DNA of 43,557 nucleotides from Ignavibacteriales bacterium (GCA_016929735.1 JAFGID010000185.1:1-43557), one strand, 5' to 3'; positions 17,143 through 26,077 are shown, counted from the stretch's first letter. The notes: a model not told the origin generated them from the letters alone. Numbers and translations are program-made.

Positions 17143-18924
17143 TTATAATATCACAATTAAAACGATTTTCTCATCATTTCGTATAACTTCAACTATTATT
17201 TGCTGTCCAACTTCAAAATCAGAAAGACGATTCATATATTCGTAAATATCATTCACAGGTTTACCATTCATTGCAACAATAATATCACCCTTCTGTATTC
17301 CAGCTACGTCTGCTGGTTTTCCTTTTTTGACACCATCTACTTTTAATCCTTTAATATTGGCTCCCGCGATGTCGGGCATAATTCCTAATGTTACCTTGTA
17401 ACTTTTTTGGCTATCCTCGGCTTTTTCCTTCCCAGATTCTGTAAATAAGATTTCACTGTCTATATTACAAAATTTTTCTAAAAGATTGTAAACAAAATCA
17501 CTTACCTCTTTATGTCCAAGTTGATTTATTTTATTAGGGGTATCTTCCGGGGTATGATAGTCGAGTGTAATCCCAGTAAAGAAAAATAAAACGGGTATAT
17601 TATTAGTATAAAAAGAAGCGTGGTCGGACGGCCCAAAACCTTCGGGTGAAAATTTCAAATTTAAATCAGTTCCAGCCGCGACTTCTTTTATCATTCCCTC
17701 TAATCCTATTGCTGTACCTGTTCCGCCAATAGTCAAACCCTTTGTTTCAGGATCAAGACATCCAACCATATCCAGGTTGAACATAAATTTAATTTTATCT
17801 AAATCAAACAATGGATTGTTGACAAAATATTTCGAACCTAGAAGTCCCATCTCTTCGCCGTCAAAAGATATAAAAATAATGCTTCTTTTATTTTGTCTTG
17901 TGTTGGCAAACTTTTCAATTATCTCGATTATTGATGAAACACCACTTGCATTATCATCTGCACCAAAATGAATCGCATTTGTATCTGGTCTTCTTGAACC
18001 AGAACCTTCACCTCCCCAACCGAGATGGTCGTAATGAGCACCTATAACTATGTATTCATTTTTTAAAACAGGGTCATTCCCTTCTAGTAAAGCGACGATA
18101 TTTTTCGCCTGCGCTTCTACTCGAATTAAGTCTATCTCCGCTTTAACTTTTTGTTCATATATAAAGCTGCTTGGTGTCATTGTTCTGTTTATTTCATCTT
18201 CCAAAATAGATATGTTAGTTCGTATATCTGTAAAAATATAATCTGCTACTTCTCGTTTAATATGAATGACAGGCAGTCCTGTTGAACTTTCTCTTTTACC
18301 GAAAGACAAACTTGTTAATTCATCATTTGGATTGTAATTTTTACCTGACACAAAGAGCACCCCTGCAGCACCATGGTCCTTTGCTACCATGATTTTTTTC
18401 CTGATTGATGTATAATTTTTGAATGGATCATTTCTCTGATTTGCTGGTGATCCGAGAAAAATCATTGCCCAATGACCTGATATATCTATATCACTATAAT
18501 CATTCCAAAACATTGTATCGTTCTGAAAGTCAAAACCATAGCCAAGAAACGCAACCGGATAATCATAAAAGCCAGATTCAGATATTGATAGCGGATTATA
18601 ATCTAAGCCAATAGAAAAACTTTTATTGTTTATTGATAATAAATTCTGTTCACTTGCTTCAACTGATGTAAATATCTCAAAATTCTGAAATCCGTTATCG
18701 TACGGAAAAATCAAGTTGCTGATTTCAAGTTGAGATTTGATATAATCACTTGCAAGCTTTCCTCCTTCTGTTCCAGGTTTTCGTCCTTCGCATTCTTCGG
18801 ATGCAAGATATTTAATATGAGCATACAGTTCTTCAACAGTTATTTCAGGATTAGTCTGATCTTGTGCAATGATTGAGTAAAACGTAACAAACAAAAGAAT
18901 AATAAAAAATTTAATTATTTTCAT
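17143..18924 (-). CDS. Secreted M28-family aminopeptidase with PA and PDZ domains
   Basis: A 593-residue protein with an N-terminal signal peptide (IIKFFIILLFVTFYSIIAQ). A protease-associated region lies at about 120-260. The M28 zinc peptidase core (about 285-490) has all the expected ligands and catalytic residues: GAHYDHLG, GADDNASG, DGEEMGLLGS, FNLDMVG and SDHASFY. A C-terminal PDZ domain (about 505-593) contains KGKPADVAGIQKGDIIVAMN. It probably trims peptides in the periplasm or outside the cell. No type IX sorting domain is present, unlike the second M28 enzyme at 34710, so the two are probably exported differently. Confidence 0.92.
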   Translation of the reverse strand: MKIIKFFIILLFVTFYSIIAQDQTNPEITVEELYAHIKYLASEECEGRKPGTEGGKLASDYIKSQLEISNLIFPYDNGFQNFEIFTSVEASEQNLLSINNKSFSIGLDYNPLSISESGFYDYPVAFLGYGFDFQNDTMFWNDYSDIDISGHWAMIFLGSPANQRNDPFKNYTSIRKKIMVAKDHGAAGVLFVSGKNYNPNDELTSLSFGKRESSTGLPVIHIKREVADYIFTDIRTNISILEDEINRTMTPSSFIYEQKVKAEIDLIRVEAQAKNIVALLEGNDPVLKNEYIVIGAHYDHLGWGGEGSGSRRPDTNAIHFGADDNASGVSSIIEIIEKFANTRQNKRSIIFISFDGEEMGLLGSKYFVNNPLFDLDKIKFMFNLDMVGCLDPETKGLTIGGTGTAIGLEGMIKEVAAGTDLNLKFSPEGFGPSDHASFYTNNIPVLFFFTGITLDYHTPEDTPNKINQLGHKEVSDFVYNLLEKFCNIDSEILFTESGKEKAEDSQKSYKVTLGIMPDIAGANIKGLKVDGVKKGKPADVAGIQKGDIIVAMNGKPVNDIYEYMNRLSDFEVGQQIIVEVIRNDEKIVLIVIL

Positions 18925-18966
18925 ATTACCATACTTTTTAGTTTTTACTTTTCAAAGATATGAAAT

Positions 18967-19848
18967 TTACAAATTTTGACTAATCAAAAAAACTCCGATG
19001 AGCATAATTGCAGTTGCAATTGCTTTTCGAATAAGATTTAATTCCTTGAAGATTTTTCCTCCTACGATTGATGCAAAAAAAACTGATATTCGTTTTATTG
19101 ATAGGACAAGTGCAATCGGGGCTAATTTAAATGCTTCAATTTGTGTCCATCGGTATCCAATCGTAATAACGGCAATAACAATAATCCAAAAATAAATATC
19201 TTTATTAGTTTCTTTTAGAAGTTTAATAGGTTTTCCTTTTGCAAGTATATATATCAATATGAAGTTAAAAAGAAAAAATATCTGCTGAAAACCGAGCATA
19301 GTAAAGGGGGGGAGTTGATATGTTGATAAAAGAAGTTTATCTATAATTGATGTCGTTGTAAAAAACAATAATGCAAAAATTATGTAATGATATTTTTTAG
19401 AACGAACAAAAACTAAAAACGGCTCTAATAATTCTTTGTTATTTCTTGTTTCGAGAATGTATGTTCCGACTAGAATTAATCCTATGCCTCCTATTTGATA
19501 AGCATTTAATGATTCTGATAAAAACACAAAAGCAAAAATTGCAACAAATGCCGGAGTTATTACCAGCAAAGGCAAGGCACGACTTATCTCAAGATTTTTT
19601 AATGAAAGCATAACACACCAAAACGCTAACGCCCCTAGAATTGTTTTACCGTATAGTATAAATAAACTCGGTAGAGTTATAGTTGAATAATCTGCAAGGA
19701 ACAAAAAGGGGAGTGCGAAGATTAAATTGAAAATTGAAAGCAGGAAAGAAAATTCAAGAGCACTTTCTTTGAATAAGACTTTCTTTTGAAATATCGCAGC
19801 AAGTGCAGATAAGAAAGCAGATATAAAAGCGATTAAAAACCAAGTCAT
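18967..19848 (-). CDS. EamA/DMT-family transporter
   Basis: A 293-residue membrane protein with about ten helices arranged as two repeats of roughly 140 residues, the pattern of the EamA (drug/metabolite transporter) family. Family-like stretches include ISRALPLLVITPAFVAIFAF with LSESLNAYQIGGIGLILVG in repeat 1, and AFKLAPIALVLSIKRISVFF with the GKIFKEL segment in repeat 2. The substrate cannot be inferred. It is transcribed in the same direction as its neighbours but separated from the TonB-receptor gene by a long heptad repeat, so it is probably a separate unit or the tail of one. Confidence 0.85.
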   Translation of the reverse strand: MTWFLIAFISAFLSALAAIFQKKVLFKESALEFSFLLSIFNLIFALPFLFLADYSTITLPSLFILYGKTILGALAFWCVMLSLKNLEISRALPLLVITPAFVAIFAFVFLSESLNAYQIGGIGLILVGTYILETRNNKELLEPFLVFVRSKKYHYIIFALLFFTTTSIIDKLLLSTYQLPPFTMLGFQQIFFLFNFILIYILAKGKPIKLLKETNKDIYFWIIVIAVITIGYRWTQIEAFKLAPIALVLSIKRISVFFASIVGGKIFKELNLIRKAIATAIMLIGVFLISQNL

Positions 19849-19860
19849 AAATAATCTAAT

Positions 19861-19938
19861 GCAAGACGTTAGACGAAAGACACGAGACGGAAAAAGTCAA
19901 AAGTCAAACGTCAAAGGTTAAACGAAATAACAATTTAA
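19861..19938. repeat. Long degenerate 7-bp tandem repeat between genes
   Basis: Plus-strand steps of seven from 19861 read GCAAGAC, GTTAGAC, GAAAGAC, ACGAGAC, GGAAAAA, GTCAAAA, GTCAAAC, GTCAAAG, GTTAAAC, GAAATAA. The unit drifts from xxxAGAC to GTCAAAx. It then passes into an 8-base rhythm (ACAATTTA, ACAATTAA) next to the TonB-receptor stop at 19942. It fills nearly the whole gap between the TonB-receptor stop and the EamA start. Confidence 0.6.
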
Positions 19939-19941
19939 CAA

Positions 19942-22233
19942 TTAAAACCCTATTTTCATTTTTACAAAAACATTTCTACCAGGTTCGGATTTGATTATTC
20001 CTCTGAATGTTGATAGATGATTTCTGTATGATCTATCAAAAATGTTTTCCACTCCCGCAAAGAGCTGTAAGTCTGCGAAATTAAAATCAAAAACCTTCGA
20101 ACTCAGATAGAAATTTAAGACTGCATAGCCGGGGGTAGTCAATTCTCCATCAGATACTTTATTTTGTGCTGCAAATATAGTTGATGATATATCAAAATTG
20201 ACATATTCAAGAGAATTTATTTTCACCCCAAGACGAGTATTGAACGGAGCAATCTCTGGTAGATATTTATTGTTGTAAGTATCCTCGCCAATTACTAAAG
20301 CGGCATTGCTATATAAAACTAATTTCCTGACAGGTGAATATTCAAGAGATAAATCGAAACCATATAATCTTGCCTTGCCGATGTTTGTTTTGTAGTAATT
20401 GTTTTCAACTGCATTGAATTGGTCCACAACTAAATTTGTAAAATAATTTGTGAAAACATTTCCTGCGAAATAAAAATCATCAGCATTAAATTTCAATCCA
20501 AAATCGAATGAGTTGCCGATTTCCGGTTCAAGATTTGGATTGCCCCAATATGTATATCCGCCAAGTTGAATGTATTGAAATCTTTCTTCCAAACCGGGTG
20601 AGCGGAAGGAATGTGAAGCATTAAAAGATGCACTTAAATTTTTTGTGATTGAATAAATCAATCCGATGTTACCGCTAAACGAATGGTCGCTAACATTGTT
20701 TGCTTCGTATAAAACTGCTTGTCCCGGAGGGTTATCATTTTTTACACCACCGGTAATTGTGTAAAGTGGATTAAGTGCTTCCTCATTTTTTACATTGATT
20801 AAATCAAATCTGCCACCGACGAGAAAACGCAATCCGGCATCTTCAAATGTCAATTCATCCTGTGCATATAAACCTATGCTTCTGAAAGTTGCATTTGGAA
20901 TAGGAAGTTCTGCTGTTACATTTCCGTTTGCTTTGATTGTTCTTAAGCGAATTCCGTCATACTCCCTCTGCCAGGCATCCAATCCAAAAATCAGGAAATT
21001 GTTTTTACTTAAAATCCAGTTTGATTGTATTTGAGAACCGTAAATGTAATGGTCCGCCTTCGGATTCATTATCACATTTGCATTTGGTAAAATCTCAACA
21101 TTCCTTCCAATATATTGGTGGAATAATTTTACCGATATATTTGATAACAGATTTGACAAGTTACCAATTTTATATTCAAAACTGTAAAGTTGTCTATCCT
21201 CAGTTGGATATCTTGCAGAAGCTGACGGAGCAAAAACCGATGCACCAGGTATTCCCACATCGTTTGCATGAAAATTTTGATAACTTAAAATTACTTCGTG
21301 ATTATCGAATGGTTTATAACCAAACTTTCCCGAAATATTATTATCGCTGAATTGGCTGTTTTCCAAAATTCCATCAGGTGTTCGTGTGTTTTTTGCCTCA
21401 CGCATTGAGCCACTTAGCCCAAAATACCATTTGCTTGAACTTGCATTTAAGGATATGTTTCCTGATTTCAAATCATTCACGGAACTATAACCGCTTGTCA
21501 GCGAGCCATTAAACTTAAAAGAATCTTGATAATTATATGAACTTGTAAAAATAATAACTACACCACCTGTAGCACCTGTTCCGTATAATGATGAGTTACC
21601 TCCCTTGACAATTTCAATTCTCTTTATATCATTTAAATCAACCAATGAAAGACCAGCCGCGATGTTTGTTGCTGTTTCAACTCGGTTTCCGTCAACTAAA
21701 ATTACAATGTTATCTCTTTTCATTCCACGGATATTTACGTGTGAACCCCATGTACCATCCTTTGCAACGCTTACACCTGCCTCATCTGTTAGTATATCAC
21801 TTGTTGAAATTGCAAATTTTTGTAAAATTTTGTCTTGACTTACAACTTCAATAGGAATTGGAACATCCTTAATCAGTTTTTCTGTTTTGGAACTGCTGAC
21901 AGTAACTTCACCTAACGAAATTGATGTGGGGGACATTTCGATAATTATTTCCTGTTTGGAATTCTCATTAAAATTTACTTTTATTTTTTCCGTATGATAA
22001 CCAACGTAACTGATAATGAGAGTAAAATTTCCATCGGTTAAATTCTTAAATTCAAATTTTCCTTTTTTATCTGAGGTTGTGAACAATTGCGGCTCAGATA
22101 ATGTAACATTAGCTGAAAATAGTGGCTGTTGGGTTTCCTTATCAATAATAACTCCTTTTAATTCATTCGATTGCGAAAAGGAATTAACGCCACTGAGAAA
22201 GACAACAAGTAAGACAAAAAGCAATTTTTTCAT
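19942..22233 (-). CDS. TonB-dependent outer-membrane receptor
   Basis: A 763-residue outer-membrane receptor. It has a signal peptide (1-20), a carboxypeptidase-regulatory-like domain (about 25-105; LKGVIIDKETQQPLFSANV), a plug domain (about 115-230; VNIRGMKRDNIVILVDG, GGNSSLYGTGATGGV) and a long beta-barrel ending in KMKIGF with a terminal aromatic residue. It should import a large or scarce nutrient using TonB energy. No SusD-like gene is adjacent, so a metal chelate or vitamin is more likely than a glycan. The leader holds a promoter-like site overlapped by a 13-bp palindrome, which suggests repressor control. Confidence 0.92.
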   Translation of the reverse strand: MKKLLFVLLVVFLSGVNSFSQSNELKGVIIDKETQQPLFSANVTLSEPQLFTTSDKKGKFEFKNLTDGNFTLIISYVGYHTEKIKVNFNENSKQEIIIEMSPTSISLGEVTVSSSKTEKLIKDVPIPIEVVSQDKILQKFAISTSDILTDEAGVSVAKDGTWGSHVNIRGMKRDNIVILVDGNRVETATNIAAGLSLVDLNDIKRIEIVKGGNSSLYGTGATGGVVIIFTSSYNYQDSFKFNGSLTSGYSSVNDLKSGNISLNASSSKWYFGLSGSMREAKNTRTPDGILENSQFSDNNISGKFGYKPFDNHEVILSYQNFHANDVGIPGASVFAPSASARYPTEDRQLYSFEYKIGNLSNLLSNISVKLFHQYIGRNVEILPNANVIMNPKADHYIYGSQIQSNWILSKNNFLIFGLDAWQREYDGIRLRTIKANGNVTAELPIPNATFRSIGLYAQDELTFEDAGLRFLVGGRFDLINVKNEEALNPLYTITGGVKNDNPPGQAVLYEANNVSDHSFSGNIGLIYSITKNLSASFNASHSFRSPGLEERFQYIQLGGYTYWGNPNLEPEIGNSFDFGLKFNADDFYFAGNVFTNYFTNLVVDQFNAVENNYYKTNIGKARLYGFDLSLEYSPVRKLVLYSNAALVIGEDTYNNKYLPEIAPFNTRLGVKINSLEYVNFDISSTIFAAQNKVSDGELTTPGYAVLNFYLSSKVFDFNFADLQLFAGVENIFDRSYRNHLSTFRGIIKSEPGRNVFVKMKIGF

Positions 22234-22265
22234 TTAATTCACCTAAATTTTTAATTTTTCTTATT

Positions 22266-22297
22266 TAAATTTAGTCTAAATAAGAATAAAAAGCAAG
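22266..22297 (-). promoter_or_regulatory. Predicted promoter of the TonB receptor with overlapping palindrome
   Basis: On the minus strand CTTG (22297-22294), 20 bases and TAAATTTA (22273-22266) give the same layout as the rpmH promoter, 33 bases before the ATG. A perfect odd palindrome ATTTAG-T-CTAAAT (plus 22269-22281) overlaps the -7 element. Outer arms CTTATTTA (22260-22267) and TAAATAAG (22277-22284) are also complementary. The position suits a repressor operator. The TTTAGnCTAAA form is loosely like DtxR-family boxes, but the regulator is a guess. Confidence 0.4.
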
Positions 22298-22299
22298 GG

Positions 22300-22334
22300 G
22301 GTTAATGGTTAATTTTTTAATGGTGAATGGAAAA
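22300..22334. repeat. Degenerate 7-bp tandem repeat between genes
   Basis: Steps of seven read GGTTAAT, GGTTAAT, TTTTTAA, TGGTGAA, TGGAAAA on the plus strand. It lies between the stop of the nuclease-like gene (22401) and the promoter of the TonB receptor, at one border of the small accessory island. Confidence 0.45.
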
Positions 22335-22400
22335 TTATTAGAATTAGAATAAAATACTTTTATTACTAAAAAATGTTTTATAAAAAAGCTAAAGATGACT

Positions 22401-23123
22401 TTAAAATTGGAGAAAATCATCATTTAAATTATTAAAAGGATTTTTATAAATATTTAGTATGTAATCATAATCTCTAACAATAAATCTATCCTTAATCCTT
22501 TTATATGGTTCAGCATTTAATTCTTTATCAACTTTTTTCATATGCTCATTATTACATAATATATAAAAAGACAAATTAAATTCTACTAATTGAAAAATTC
22601 TCTTTAAAGATGGTTCTAACGTTGAAATACTATCAACAACTTCAATGGCTTTTTTAGGAAACCTATATCCTTTATCATTAAACCACAAAACATCAATTCT
22701 TTTAGCTTTATCAACAATCTCTTTATAAGTAAAATCGGGTATACTAGATAATGTTGATATCTCTGAAAGAGCAATATTATTATATCTAGCTGTTGGATCT
22801 GAAGTATATGTCTTTAATTTTAAAAAATTACCAATTTCAATACATACACCTTCAATATGTGAATGCATACGGATTTTGTCTTGTTTTAAATCTTCAATTT
22901 TTTCTTCTTTATAATCTAAAAGAGCATATAATGAAAGCCCAACTTTTTTAAAAATTTTATTTCTCTTTATTTCCCTGTATAAAACACCCCTAATTCCCAC
23001 CTCCCATTCATTTGAGGATTTTATACCGGGGTAATATTTTTCAATTTGGTTATAAATAATATTCCAAGTTGCGATACCGCCGTTATCCTCTAAAACTTTT
23101 TTTATTGCCTCTACTTTTGTCAT
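22401..23123 (-). CDS. Restriction-endonuclease-like protein with N-terminal HARE-type winged helix
   Basis: A 240-residue protein. Residues 1-70 resemble a HARE-HTH winged helix: EAIKKVLEDNGG, then a GIRGVLYREIKRN helix and KKVGLSLYALLDY. Residues 85-230 resemble a family of solitary PD-(D/E)xK-like nucleases as I recall it: HSHIEGVCIEIGNFL, TYTSDPTARYNNIALSEI, IPDFTY, then RIDVLWFNDKG and AIEVVDSISTLEPSLKRI. In that family the second strand usually reads FEVEHST; here it is IEVVDSIS, so one acidic residue may be changed and activity is uncertain. No methyltransferase is adjacent. Base composition is very AT-rich. The upstream small ORF overlaps it by 41 bases. Confidence 0.6.
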   Translation of the reverse strand: MTKVEAIKKVLEDNGGIATWNIIYNQIEKYYPGIKSSNEWEVGIRGVLYREIKRNKIFKKVGLSLYALLDYKEEKIEDLKQDKIRMHSHIEGVCIEIGNFLKLKTYTSDPTARYNNIALSEISTLSSIPDFTYKEIVDKAKRIDVLWFNDKGYRFPKKAIEVVDSISTLEPSLKRIFQLVEFNLSFYILCNNEHMKKVDKELNAEPYKRIKDRFIVRDYDYILNIYKNPFNNLNDDFLQF

Positions 23124-23304
23124 TATATTTTTTTTTAATTAAGTTAATTGAAGTTTTATAATTAGTTTCATCTATTTCTTCTATTGAATTTCTTTCAAGA
23201 TTTAATACATCAGCAATATTAGTAAACAGCAATCCTCTGTTTCGGAGTTGCTCTGTTTCAATATCTGTCTTTTTTATGTTTATTTTGAGAAATATTGTAT
23301 CCAT
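23083..23304 (-). CDS. Small hypothetical ORF overlapping the nuclease-like gene
   Basis: A 73-residue ORF (MDTIFLKINIKKTDIETEQL...) rich in Lys, Asn, Ile and Glu, with no recognised family. Its last 14 codons overlap the start of the nuclease-like gene out of frame. Codons 57-59 are an A9 run (23128-23136). Loss of one A would join the ORF in frame to the nuclease-like gene. A TAAATTTG box (minus strand, plus 23362-23369) lies about 60 bases upstream but has no good -33 partner. It could be a real leader gene, a broken N-terminal part, or non-coding. Confidence 0.35.
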   Translation of the reverse strand: MDTIFLKINIKKTDIETEQLRNRGLLFTNIADVLNLERNSIEEIDETNYKTSINLIKKKYNDKSRGNKKSFRG

Positions 23305-23446
23305 GATTCATACTCCAAATAAGATGTTTATTCAACATCAATAGAATTTATTTACCTACTACAAATTTACAAAAATATTTTAATTCCTGCCCTCACTTAT
23401 TAAGGGAAATTTTATTAATGGAACAAGTAAGCGTTATATATTCGAT

Positions 23447-24460
23447 TTAAAATTGTACTTGTATAAGAAGTGATAATCCATAGTGTTTATCGCCATATTC
23501 GGGCAGAAAAGTATCAAAGTTAAACTGAAAACTCGTTATATTTGAAAATTCATGATTAACACCAAATGTAAACTGATTATCACGAAAATCAAACTGCTTA
23601 AAACTCCATGACTGCCATCTGGCAAGAAACATAGTGTTTTCAAAAAACTTGTAGCCAGCTGTAAAATAATATCCATTGATTTTTTCTTTTCTGTCACTAA
23701 AATCTTCTGTTTCGAGAGTCCCTTCAAGGTATTCGGCGGCTAGTAAAAACTTGTTTGTTTCCATTTTAATGTCACCGCCATAAATCGTGCGTTCGCCTCT
23801 AAGCGTCGGGCCAGAACTACCACTGCGGACGCCATCTGAACGACCATGCGAACCTTGTACTGCGACCTGAAGTTGACCAGCCATAATGTCTGCGAATGTA
23901 TACTGCAATCTTCCAATGCCATAAAATTTGTTATTATTATTTAATGAAAGTTTGTTGCCATTAAAAATTCCAGTGAAATAATAAAGTCCGCCAATATTTC
24001 CTTCTGCAGATAATCCGATCTCGCGTGACTGTACAAGTAGTCCAGTAATTTTTGTTCTGTCAATAAAATCTGTTGAACCCGGGTCGGGAATATAATCAAG
24101 TGTCTGTTTCGGCTTCATTGCTCCAGCAGTAATAAGCAAGCAATCACCGAAACGGTAACCAACAAATGCATCTAACAAATTAGGTTCACGGGCTAAGTTA
24201 AAAAAAACACGATAATAAAATTTATCTTCAATAATACCTTTAAAACTAAGTCGGGCATTAGCAACCTCAAATGTGCGTCCATTTTGAAAATCATTGTTTT
24301 CAAAAGAATACCTGAACCCTGTCTGTACCAAAACATTTACAGTAAAAAACTCATGCTGGATTATTGATTTGATTTTTTCTTCAAAAGTTTCATCCTGTGC
24401 CAGCAATTCTGTCGCTAAAATAATACCGAATAGCAAAAACATTTTTATAAAATACTTCAT
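23447..24460 (-). CDS. OprO/OprP-family porin
   Basis: A 337-residue outer-membrane beta-barrel with a signal peptide ending near LLAQ. It has the alternating pattern and segments of the phosphate-selective porin family (PF07396-like): FEVANARLSFKGIIEDKFYY, RVFFNLAREPNLLDAFVGY, AGAMKPKQTLDYI and a terminal QVQF. Real anion or phosphate selectivity is not assured. Its start overlaps the stop of the DUF202 gene (ATGA), so the two are translated together. No pho genes are adjacent. Confidence 0.85.
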   Translation of the reverse strand: MKYFIKMFLLFGIILATELLAQDETFEEKIKSIIQHEFFTVNVLVQTGFRYSFENNDFQNGRTFEVANARLSFKGIIEDKFYYRVFFNLAREPNLLDAFVGYRFGDCLLITAGAMKPKQTLDYIPDPGSTDFIDRTKITGLLVQSREIGLSAEGNIGGLYYFTGIFNGNKLSLNNNNKFYGIGRLQYTFADIMAGQLQVAVQGSHGRSDGVRSGSSGPTLRGERTIYGGDIKMETNKFLLAAEYLEGTLETEDFSDRKEKINGYYFTAGYKFFENTMFLARWQSWSFKQFDFRDNQFTFGVNHEFSNITSFQFNFDTFLPEYGDKHYGLSLLIQVQF

Positions 24461-24816
24461 AATTTCTCCTTTGTATGTGTTTCTTTGTTAGATATTTGTT
24501 CCCCCATGTCTAATGGCTTATACATTCTTTTAAGGTGTTTTTTTAATTGATTAAATCTTATAATTCCGATAAACAAAATTATAACACTTAACCCAATCGA
24601 AACATAACCGAGATTCCTAATTTCTGTTAGTTCCGTCATGCCCAAGAATGCAATGCCACCTAAAACGAGGTATAGAGATGTCCTTATATAAGAGAGCAGC
24701 GTTCTTTCATTTGCTAATTTAGTCCTTTCCATTGATAGATGATCTCTTAGGATGATCTCTTCTTTTTTTTCATAATCATCCGTAAATTTGAGTAAATGTT
24801 TAAATTTCTTTCTCAT
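24457..24816 (-). CDS. DUF202 membrane protein
   Basis: A 119-residue membrane protein of the DUF202 family. The signature LSMERTKLANERTLLSYIRT is intact at about 27-46, followed by two or three hydrophobic helices (LVLGGIAFLGM and VSIGLSVIILFIGII). The role of the family is unknown. The stop overlaps the start of the porin gene by 4 bases. Pairing with an OprP-like porin may mean a shared envelope role, but this is inference from position only. Confidence 0.88.
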   Translation of the reverse strand: MRKKFKHLLKFTDDYEKKEEIILRDHLSMERTKLANERTLLSYIRTSLYLVLGGIAFLGMTELTEIRNLGYVSIGLSVIILFIGIIRFNQLKKHLKRMYKPLDMGEQISNKETHTKEKL

Positions 24817-24875
24817 AATGAAATACTAATTTTTTATACACAAATATTAATTAATTTTGTCACACTTAATTAAAA

Positions 24876-24904
24876 ATATTAACCATTACCACATTAACCA
24901 TTAT
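24876..24904. repeat. Degenerate 7-8 bp tandem repeat between genes
   Basis: ATTAACC, ATTACCAC, ATTAACC and ATTATTT follow each other up to the stop codon of the P1 peptidase gene at 24901. The same ATTAACC word occurs on the minus strand of the repeat near 22300. The step is seven bases with one 8-base unit. Confidence 0.45.
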
Positions 24905-26031
24905 TTAATTCTATTATATTTTCTCATTATTTCCATCACCTCATCAATAGGCAAAGCTTTGACTTCGCGGTTATTTATTCCCGTCATCGTTTCGGCTGCG
25001 AACAGGGAATTTATAATTGCTTCTTCTGTTGATTCTATAGTTGCAAGGAAAAGTGGTGTCATATCATCGTTTCGTAAAACTTCAGATTTGTAAAATGGCG
25101 ATTCGTCAGAGTGAGGAATAAAATTATCTTTTGCAACTGATATTGCTATTATATAATCACCGCTTCCATTCGACGCCATACCTCCAGTTTTTGCTAATCC
25201 GAGGAATGCACGCTTTGCCAATCTTTCCAAATTTCTCGGGCATAGAGGAGCATCGGTAATTACAACAATCATACACGAACCATCACTATCAGTTAATATA
25301 TCGTCTTTGTAAGGATACTTATTTAATTCTTTTGCTATTGGAACGCCGTTAATTTCAAGCACACCACCGAAATTGGTTTGCACCAGAACACCAACTGTAT
25401 AACCACCCAAAGATGGTGGTAACACTCGCGATGATGTTCCAATACCCCCTTTATATCCGAAACAAATTGTTCCTGTGCCAGCGCCAACATTTCCTTCTTC
25501 AACAATTCCGTCTTTTGCATTTTTAATTGCTTTTAAAACATCTTCTTCGGTAATATGTCTTCCTTGAATATCATTCAGCCCACCATCGTTTGTCTCGCCA
25601 ACAACGGGATTAACAGAACGCACATTTTTATTTTCAGGAAAACTTAAAGTCCAACTAATCAAGGCATCCGATGCAGTGGGAACGCTTAATGTATTCGTCA
25701 AAATTATCGGTGTTTCAATATTTCCTAATTCTTTAACTTGCGTGTATCCTGCTAATTTACCAAAACCATTTCCGACATAAATTGCAGCCGGTACTTTTAG
25801 CTGGAATATATTTCCCGAATACGGTAATATTGCTGTCACGCCTGTCCGTATGCTATCTCCGATTGTTAAAGTTGTATGCCCGACTTTTACTCCTTCAACA
25901 TCAGTTATTGCATTATTTTCACCAGTTTTGAATATTCCTATTTCAATTCCATAATCGCGTGGTCTTTTAGTTTGTGCCAACATATTAATTCCTATTAATA
26001 AAATTGTTACGGTTATAATCCTTCCTTTCAT
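24901..26031 (-). CDS. Exported P1-family (DmpA/S58) aminopeptidase
   Basis: A 376-residue member of the DmpA/BapA group of Ntn-type, self-cleaving peptidases. A short signal peptide (about 1-19) suggests export. Conserved blocks are NAITDVEGVKVGHTT, GNGFGKLAGY, TNTLSVPTASDALI, ETNDGGLNDI, GAGTGTICFGYKGGIGTSSR and ASNGSGDYIIA. Ser252 in DGSCMIVV lies where DmpA has its Gly249-Ser250 autocleavage bond and nucleophile. It probably releases N-terminal residues from peptides, perhaps D- or beta-amino acids. It is separated from the DUF202 gene by a repeat and stands 46 bases after the m5C methyltransferase gene on the same strand. Confidence 0.92.
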   Translation of the reverse strand: MKGRIITVTILLIGINMLAQTKRPRDYGIEIGIFKTGENNAITDVEGVKVGHTTLTIGDSIRTGVTAILPYSGNIFQLKVPAAIYVGNGFGKLAGYTQVKELGNIETPIILTNTLSVPTASDALISWTLSFPENKNVRSVNPVVGETNDGGLNDIQGRHITEEDVLKAIKNAKDGIVEEGNVGAGTGTICFGYKGGIGTSSRVLPPSLGGYTVGVLVQTNFGGVLEINGVPIAKELNKYPYKDDILTDSDGSCMIVVITDAPLCPRNLERLAKRAFLGLAKTGGMASNGSGDYIIAISVAKDNFIPHSDESPFYKSEVLRNDDMTPLFLATIESTEEAIINSLFAAETMTGINNREVKALPIDEVMEIMRKYNRIK

Positions 26032-26077
26032 TTCTTTGCCTACTTATGATAAATAAATTATTCTAAACTACTTTTTG

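Noticed and set aside
23362..23369. TAAATTTG box as promoter of the small ORF at 23304
   Set aside because: No TTG or TTTG lies 19-21 bases upstream on the minus strand, so it is not called as a promoter.
24857..25093. Open frame on the plus strand across the repeat at 24876
   Set aside because: Its His/Asn/Tyr-rich start is just the heptad repeat read as codons, and the rest is antisense to the P1 peptidase.
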